NCBI RefSeq assembly: GCF_024171695.1
Contig: NZ_JAMTCF010000010.1
Span: 124,001 to 188,000, forward strand
Source of the DNA: Actinosynnema pretiosum
Lineage (GTDB): Bacteria > Actinomycetota > Actinomycetes > Mycobacteriales > Pseudonocardiaceae
Reading direction: 5' to 3'
Length of the DNA: 64,000 bases
A model generated the notes under the pieces. The model was not told the origin of the DNA. It ran no database searches and saw only the letters and a list, made by a program, of their open reading frames with translations. This document shows positions 51,712 through 64,000 of this stretch, piece after piece (within the stretch, counting starts at the first letter, position 1; every line of letters starts with the position of its first letter). The translations under genes were made by a program, and so were the position numbers.

Positions 51712-52331
51712 AGCAGGCCCGCCCGCAGCGCGTAGGCCACCGCGTGGGCGCGGTTGCGCAGCCGGAACCGGCGGGTGATGTCGTGCACCACCGTGGTGAC
51801 CGTGCGCGGCGAGTAGCACAGCTCCTTCGCGATCTCCCCGGTCTCGCGCCCCTCCGCGACCAGGGCGAGCACCGCCCGTTCGCGCTCGCTCAGGCCGCTG
51901 CCCGCCAGCGCGGGCGAGGCGGGCGCCCCCACCGCCCCCTGCAACCGGTCCAGCAGGTCGGGCGGCACCGTGCAGTCGCCGACCGAGGCCGCCAGGACGG
52001 CGCGGGTCAACCGGCGCGCGTCCGCGTCCCGGCGGCGCAGCAGCCCGCGCACCCCGGCGAGCACGGCGTGCAGCGCCTGCACGGGCGTCAGCTCGGCCAC
52101 CACCAGCACCACCGCCCCGCGCCGGGCGCGGGCCAGGTCGAGCACCTCCCGGTCGACCTCGTCGACCAGCACCACGGCGACCCGCGCGGACTCCGCGGCC
52201 TCGCCCTCCACCACCACCAGCTCCGGGCAGGCGCGCAACGCGCTCGCCGCTCCGGCCTCCAGCATCGGGTCCCTGGCCACCACGGCCACCGGCACCAGCG
52301 CGCTGTCCACTACCGCACAGGTCTGCTCCAC
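51708..52331 (-). CDS. LuxR-type regulator with receiver-like domain
   Basis: A 207-residue NarL/LuxR-like protein: receiver-like part PVAVVARDPMLEAGAASAL, VAVVLVDEVDREVLDLARAR with Asp candidates but no conserved Lys in the fifth strand (VLAGVRGLLRRRD), then HTH SGLSERERAVLALVAEGRET, GEIAKELCYSPRTVTTVVHD. GTG 52331 is preferred because GGAGG lies 5 nt ahead; TTG 52343 has none. First gene of the LuxR pair; three 11-bp boxes lie 73 nt upstream. No sensor kinase is adjacent. Confidence 0.87.
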   Translation of the reverse strand: MEQTCAVVDSALVPVAVVARDPMLEAGAASALRACPELVVVEGEAAESARVAVVLVDEVDREVLDLARARRGAVVLVVAELTPVQALHAVLAGVRGLLRRRDADARRLTRAVLAASVGDCTVPPDLLDRLQGAVGAPASPALAGSGLSERERAVLALVAEGRETGEIAKELCYSPRTVTTVVHDITRRFRLRNRAHAVAYALRAGLL

Positions 52332-52403
52332 GTTCGCCTCCAAGCGATTCCGACGGATGACATCGCGTGAGACTGATTCCGCCCACGAGGATCGGCAGAC
52401 CGG

Positions 52404-52436
52404 CTATCACGGCGAAATCCCCGACTTATCCACGGG
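52404..52436. promoter_or_regulatory. Three 11-bp boxes upstream of the LuxR pair
   Basis: CTATCACGGCG, AAATCCCCGAC and TTATCCACGGG follow each other without gap at 52404, 52415 and 52426, giving strong boxes 22 nt apart with a weaker one between. Same orientation and same distance to the start codon as the other two sites. Confidence 0.65.
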
Positions 52437-52585
52437 ACTTGGACACGCGTACGGGTGACGGGGCCGTTCGGGAGGGGGTGGGGGCGCGCGGGTGATGACG
52501 CGGCAGGTCGCGGGGCTGCGGGCGGGACGCGGCAGGTCGGGGGCGCGGCGGGGCGGGTGGTGACAGCGGCGGTGGTGACGACGGC

Positions 52586-52615
52586 GCCCGCTCCCCCGTG
52601 GCGGGGAGAGCGGGC
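52586..52615. terminator. Hairpin after the MFS exporter gene
   Basis: GCCCGCTC...CCC and GGG...GAGCGGGC pair across GTGGCG, about 50 nt past the leftward exporter stop, isolating the P450-NRPS-exporter unit from the LuxR operon. Confidence 0.6.
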
Positions 52616-52661
52616 GGCGGGGACGGGAGGAACCGGGACGTGCGGTCGGGTGGGGGCCGGG

Positions 52662-53912
52662 TCAGCGCATCTCGCGCACCGGCTTCGAGGCGAGCACGCC
52701 GAGCGCGGTCACCGCCAGGATCACCGCCGTGCCGCCGAACATCAGCGCCGTGTCGCGCTCGGCCAGCGCCCCGCACAGCACCAGGGACAGCGGCGCGACG
52801 GCGTAGCCGAGCACCATGTCCACCGAGATCACCCGGCTGAGCACCGAGCCCTGGATGTTGCGCTGGATCCAGCTGAGCCCGAACACGCCCTGGAAGCCGA
52901 TGCCGAAGCCCATCAGGAACACCGTCGCCACCGCTTCGAGCGCGCCCTCCACGAACCCCAGCGCGGCCATGCCCACCGCGAGCCAGCCTGCGAGCGCGGC
53001 GATCAGCAGCCCGACCCTGGGCTTGCCGCCGCTCGCGCCGCCGACCAGGGTGCCGAGCATGGCCCCCGCGGCGAGCGCGCCGTTGAGCACGCCCAGGGTG
53101 GTGGAGCCGCCCTGGACCTCGGTGCGGGCGAGGTTGGCGAAGCCGACGGTGAACGGCCCGGCGTAGCAGAACGTCACGGCCATGTCGACGACGAGGACGG
53201 TGCGGATGCGCGGGTCGGACAGGGCGTGGCGCAGGCCCTCCTTGATCCGACCCAGCAGCGAGACCTGCTCGGGGGCCGAGGCCTCGGCGACCTGCCCGGG
53301 GTCGCGGGGCAGGGTGCGCACGCCGGTCACGCACAGGGCGCACAGCGCGAAGCACAGGGCGTCGACCAGGAAGGCGTAGTTCGCGTCCGTCGCGGCGACC
53401 ACCACGCCGCCCACCGCCGGGCCCAGCACCGAGGACACCTTGGCGCCCGCGCCGAGCAGCGCGTTGGAGGCGGGCAGCAGGTCCTTGGCCACCACGGACG
53501 GCAGGATCGACATGCGGGCGGGCTGGAAGAACGCGTCCACCGCGCCGAAGGCCGCCGCCGCCGCGCACAACCCCCAGAACCCGAGGCTGCCGGACAGCCC
53601 GGCCAGGCCGACCGACGCCATCACGGCGGCGCGGGCCCAGCTGGAGAGCACCATCAGCCGCCGGGTGGACCACCGGTCGCTCAGCGACCCGCCGACCAGG
53701 GTGAGCAGGGCGCGCGGGATGGCCTGGAGCGCCAGGACGTAGCCGAGCTGGAGGGTGGAGCCGGTCAGCTCCAGGGTGATCCAGGCGAACGCGATGTAGC
53801 TGAACCCGTCGCCGAGCAGCGACAGCGCCTGCCCCGCCCACAGCAGGCGGAACGACGGGAGCCGGGCCGGGGCCAGCAACCGGGCGCCTGCGCCGGTGAA
53901 CGTGGTGGTCAT
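52662..53912 (-). CDS. MFS exporter, EntS-like, of the NRPS cluster
   Basis: A 416-residue MFS_3 (enterobactin-exporter-type) transporter: FRLLWAGQALSLLGDGFSYI, LTLVGGSLSDRWSTRRLMVL (motif A), GAVDAFFQPARMSILPSVVA, FQGVFGLSWIQRNIQGSVLS. Such proteins export siderophores or peptides made by neighbouring NRPSs, giving self-protection. ATG 53912 with GGAAGAAGG ahead. Last gene of the visible leftward unit NRPS-NRPS-P450-MFS, 135 nt after the P450. Confidence 0.9.
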   Translation of the reverse strand: MTTTFTGAGARLLAPARLPSFRLLWAGQALSLLGDGFSYIAFAWITLELTGSTLQLGYVLALQAIPRALLTLVGGSLSDRWSTRRLMVLSSWARAAVMASVGLAGLSGSLGFWGLCAAAAAFGAVDAFFQPARMSILPSVVAKDLLPASNALLGAGAKVSSVLGPAVGGVVVAATDANYAFLVDALCFALCALCVTGVRTLPRDPGQVAEASAPEQVSLLGRIKEGLRHALSDPRIRTVLVVDMAVTFCYAGPFTVGFANLARTEVQGGSTTLGVLNGALAAGAMLGTLVGGASGGKPRVGLLIAALAGWLAVGMAALGFVEGALEAVATVFLMGFGIGFQGVFGLSWIQRNIQGSVLSRVISVDMVLGYAVAPLSLVLCGALAERDTALMFGGTAVILAVTALGVLASKPVREMR

Positions 53913-53978
53913 GGCGGAGACCTTCTTCCTCTCCCCGACAGGGGGGTGAGCGCGGGGGTGGGGGGCTGGGCGGAGGAT

Positions 53979-54058
53979 CAGCACCGGACGATCGGCGCCG
54001 GGCGGGCAGCACCGGACTGGCGGCACTGGACCGGCGGGCCGGGCGGTCAGTACCGGAC
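53979..54058. repeat. Short imperfect repeats around the P450 stop
   Basis: CAGCACCGGAC at 53979 and 54007, CGGCACTGGAC at 54021 and CAGTACCGGAC at 54048 recur at spacings of 28, 14 and 27 nt. The last copy encodes the P450 C-terminus (PVRY-stop). It looks like slippage-born spacer sequence between P450 and exporter. Confidence 0.55.
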
Positions 54059-55308
54059 CGGCAGGGCCGTCAGGCTGCGGTTGAGCAGGGACGGCTGCCA
54101 GGTGTGCCGGGTCCCCTCCAGGCGCAGGCCGGGGTACTCGGTGACCAGGAACTCCAGCGCCGAGCGCGCCACCAGCCTGGCCAGCGCGGCGCCGATGCAG
54201 AAGTGGGCGCCGAAGCCGAAGCCGAGGTGGGCGGTGTCGGCGCGGGTGACCTGGAAGCGGTCCGGGGCCGGGTAGCGGGCCGGGTCGCGGTTCGCGGCGG
54301 CCGTGACCAGGAACAGGCGGTCGCCGCCGCGCACGCGCGCCCCGCCCAGCTCGAAGTCCCGCGAGGCCAGGCGGATCGACATCTTGGACGGGCCGTCGAA
54401 GCGCATGGCCTCCTCCACCGCCGCGCCCACCAGCGAGGGGTCGGCGCGCACCGCCGCCAGCTGCTCCGGGTCCAGCAGCAGGGCCCTGGCGGCGTTGGCG
54501 ATCAGGTTGCTGGTGGTCTCGCCGCCCGCGAAGGCCATCTGGGTGAGCATCCCGACGAACTCGTCCTCGGTGACGCGGTCCCCCACCTGCCCGCCCGCGA
54601 GGACGGCGCTGATCAGGTCGTCCTGCGGGTCGGCGCGGCGCTTGCCGACCAGGTCCGCCAGGTACTCCTCCAGGTTCACCAGCGACTGCAACGAGGTCCG
54701 GTACTCGCGCTCCTCCTGCGCCCCGCCGAGCACCAGCTCCCCCACCTTGGCGTTCCAGTACCAGAACGAGGCGTGGTGCTGCTGCGGCACGCCCAGCCAG
54801 CGGGCGAACACCAGCGCGGGCAGCGGCTTGGCCACGTCCGCGATCAGGTCCCCGACCCGTCCCGGCACGGCCCGGCGGGTGAGCAGCGCCCTGGTGACGC
54901 GCTCGATCAGCGGCCGGTACCGGTTGATGGCGCGCGCCGAGAACTGCTCCTGGAACACCTGCCGCAACCGCCGGTGGTCCGGGGCGTCGGTGAACACCAT
55001 CCAGCGGGACAGGGTGCCGAAGGCGCGCTCGGCGCTGTCGCGGGCGCCCTCGGGCACGGCGTCCCTGAGCGGTCCGACGCGGTCGGCGGAGGCGGCGGGC
55101 TCGCGCAGCGCCGAGGTGAGCTGGGCGTGCCCGGTGACCAGCCACGCCCGGTGCAGCGGGCTCCAGCGCACGGGGTCGTGGTCGCGCAGGGCGTTCAGGT
55201 ACGGGTACGGGTCGGCGTTGACGGCCGGGTCCAGCAGGTAGCGCTCGGTGAAGCCGGGCGCGGTGGGCGCGGTGGGTGCGGCGAGCGCGGTGGGTTCCAG
55301 GGTCGCGG

Positions 55309-55312
<4 letters not shown>
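54047..55312 (-). CDS. Cytochrome P450
   Basis: A 421-residue soluble P450 of the bacterial CYP type. I-helix oxygen motif [12 protein letters not shown]-helix E-x-x-R in VEEAMR, heme loop [11 protein letters not shown] with Cys372. ATGA overlap with the NRPS stop shows translational coupling, so it most likely hydroxylates or cross-links an amino acid or the peptide. No ferredoxin gene is visible, so redox partners come from elsewhere. The N-terminal 20 residues are Ala/Pro-rich and disordered. Confidence 0.95.
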
Positions 55313-62541
<7,229 letters not shown>

Positions 62542-62564
62542 GGCGTGCTCCGTCCAGTTCGTCT

Positions 62565-64000
62565 TCAGAAAGCGGCGTCGACCGACAGGGAGAGGTCGAT
62601 CTCGTCCTCGCTCATCGCGGAGATCTGCTCGACCAGCAGGCGCTCCACCTCGGCGGCGAGCAGCGCGACGGTGGGGTTGTCGAAGAGCTCGCGCACCGCG
62701 AGGGGGCAGTCGAACGCGGTGCGCACGCGGGAGGCGGTGGCGACGGCGCGCAGCGAGTGCCCGCCGAGGGCGAAGAAGTCGTCGTGCAGGCCGACCCGGT
62801 CGACGCCCAGCACCTCGGCCCAGATCTGGGCGAGCACGACCTCGGTGGGCGTGGACGGCGGCACGTGCTCGCCGCGCGCGGCGCCGGGCGCGGGGTCGGG
62901 CAGGGCGGCGGTGTCGAGCTTGCCCTGCACGGTCAGCGGCAGGGCGTCGAGCACCACGATCGCGGCGGGCACGAGGTAGCCGGGCAGCCGGTCGCGGCAC
63001 CAGGCGGTCAGGTCGGCCGCGCCCGGTCCGCCGGGGTCGAGGCCCTCGCCGGTGGCGTAGCCGACCAGCGCGGGCTCGCCGCCGACGTCGCGGACCACGA
63101 CGGCCGCGCCGCGCACCCCGGCGTGCTCCCGCAGCACCGCCGCGGCCTCGCCGGGCTCGATCCGGTGGCCCCGGATCTTGACCTGGTCGTCCACCCGGCC
63201 GAGGAACTCCAGCTCGCCGCCGGGCAGGCGGCGCACCCGGTCGCCGGTGCGGTAGGCGCGGCCGGGCCCGAACGGGTTGGCCGGGAACCGCTCGGCGGTC
63301 AGCTCGGGGTGGCCGAGGTAGCCGCGCGCCAGGTGCGGGCCGCCGATCAGCAGCTCGCCGGGCACGCCGTCCGGGACGGGGCGGTCGTGCGGGTCGACCA
63401 CGTGCAGGGTGCGGGCGCCCAGCGCGGTCCCGATGGGCACGCGGCCGGTGACCGGCCCGATCACCAGGTGGGCGGTCGCGGCGATCACCGCCTCGGTCGG
63501 GCCGTAGCTGTTGACCACCGGCACGTGCGGCAGCAGCTCGAACCAGCGGGTCAGCGGCTCGGCGGGCAGCTCCTCGCCGCCGGTGACCAGCAGCCGCAGC
63601 CCGGCCAGGTCGGGGGCGAGGTCGCCGAGGCGGGCCACGACCTGCTGCCAGTAGGACGGGGTCAGCTCGGCGACGGTGATCCCCCGGTCGCGGACCTCGG
63701 CGGCCAGCTCGTCCACCGACCACACCTCGTCCGGGCGCAGGACCACGGTCGCGCCGGTGGTCAGGGCGGGCAGGAGCTGTTCGAGGGAGGCGTCGAAGGA
63801 CAGCGAGGCGAACGAGAGCACCCGGTCGGCCGGGGTGAGGGCGAACAGCTCGCGGGCGGCGGCGGTGTGCGCGGCCAGCGGGCCGTGGTCGACGCCGACG
63901 GCCTTGGGCCTGCCGGTGGAGCCGGAGGTGAAGATGACGTAGGCCGGGTCGCCGGGGTCGGGGTCGGTCGCGGGGTGCGCGCCGGGGGTGGTGGTCCCGA
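62565..64000 (-). CDS. NRPS, C-terminal A-T part (partial)
   Basis: The gene runs off the right edge; 478 codons are visible. They cover an adenylation domain from A3 ([15 protein letters not shown]) through A10 ([10 protein letters not shown]) and a carrier domain ([14 protein letters not shown], Ser in GGHS), with a short acidic tail ([15 protein letters not shown]) that may be a docking element for the next NRPS. Signature residues read by eye against GrsA are D-A-E-E-V-G-S-I-A-K; the Glu pair at positions 239 and 278 resembles codes for lysine, ornithine or arginine-type residues. It precedes the terminal NRPS in the assembly line. Confidence 0.93.
   Translation of the reverse strand, partial: GTTTPGAHPATDPDPGDPAYVIFTSGSTGRPKAVGVDHGPLAAHTAAARELFALTPADRVLSFASLSFDASLEQLLPALTTGATVVLRPDEVWSVDELAAEVRDRGITVAELTPSYWQQVVARLGDLAPDLAGLRLLVTGGEELPAEPLTRWFELLPHVPVVNSYGPTEAVIAATAHLVIGPVTGRVPIGTALGARTLHVVDPHDRPVPDGVPGELLIGGPHLARGYLGHPELTAERFPANPFGPGRAYRTGDRVRRLPGGELEFLGRVDDQVKIRGHRIEPGEAAAVLREHAGVRGAAVVVRDVGGEPALVGYATGEGLDPGGPGAADLTAWCRDRLPGYLVPAAIVVLDALPLTVQGKLDTAALPDPAPGAARGEHVPPSTPTEVVLAQIWAEVLGVDRVGLHDDFFALGGHSLRAVATASRVRTAFDCPLAVRELFDNPTVALLAAEVERLLVEQISAMSEDEIDLSLSVDAAF

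Overview
The window is very GC-rich DNA (roughly three quarters G+C by eye) with GTG and TTG starts, 4-nt start/stop overlaps, many short-leader or leaderless promoters, LytR-CpsA-Psr proteins, SARP/AfsR regulators and NRPS genes. This is typical of a filamentous actinomycete. The overall feel is Actinosynnema/Saccharothrix (Pseudonocardiales), but that placement is inference from gene content, not a database match. No rRNA, tRNA or CRISPR array was seen.

Layout. (1) 1-2.8 kb: end of a two-component system, then a degraded transposase remnant and one unknown gene. (2) 2.9-5.6 kb: two secreted polysaccharide-related proteins, a CBM2-linked Cip1-like protein behind a perfect CebR-type operator and an SGNH hydrolase with a ricin-B-like lectin end. 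(3) 5.6-11.1 kb: a membrane-anchored solute-binding protein with a membrane partner, a saccharopine dehydrogenase pair and a DedA protein. (4) 11.4-23.9 kb: a short AfsR-like STAND protein, a uracil-DNA glycosylase-like protein, a broken GntR regulator next to an MFS exporter, a second MFS exporter, a GNAT, a GH25 lysozyme, a decaying ABC transporter operon (ATPase without P-loop, frameshifted membrane protein), a subtilase and an alpha/beta hydrolase. (5) 24.1-28.0 kb: a GT2 glycosyltransferase, a 123-nt tandem repeat with a frame-breaking 5-nt deletion, a Gfo/Idh/MocA-like domain and a benzoate-CoA-ligase-like enzyme. (6) 28-46.5 kb: mixed accessory genes, including an ECF sigma/LCP pair, MFS, LLM oxidoreductase, ACR3-like efflux with a MerR remnant, a large subtilase, an ECF sigma with SnoaL tail, a 62-64 bp direct repeat flanking a TetR/aldo-keto reductase insert that also carries debris of the large subtilase, an AT-rich foreign membrane protein gene, and an Eis-like acetyltransferase.

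(7) 46.9-64 kb is the left part of a nonribosomal peptide cluster. A 970-residue SARP regulator, a small NTF2-like protein, a secreted protein made almost only of TNPWD repeats, two LuxR-type regulators, an MFS exporter, a cytochrome P450, a two-module NRPS with terminal thioesterase (C-A-T-C-A-T-TE), and the A-T end of an upstream NRPS. The three leftward transcription units NTF2, TNPWD protein and LuxR pair each carry CTATCAC-type boxes in an about 11-bp register 70-80 nt before their start codon. This looks like a SARP operator set linking the repeat protein to the cluster. Signature residues read by eye suggest a basic amino acid for the last A domain of the upstream NRPS and threonine for the first A domain of the terminal NRPS; the last A domain has no code I recognise.

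The most novel item is the TNPWD repeat protein at 50485-50979 with its operator boxes. The second is the repeat-linked GT2/oxidoreductase locus. Several loci show recent decay: GntR, ABC operon, MerR, transposase and the subtilase fragment.
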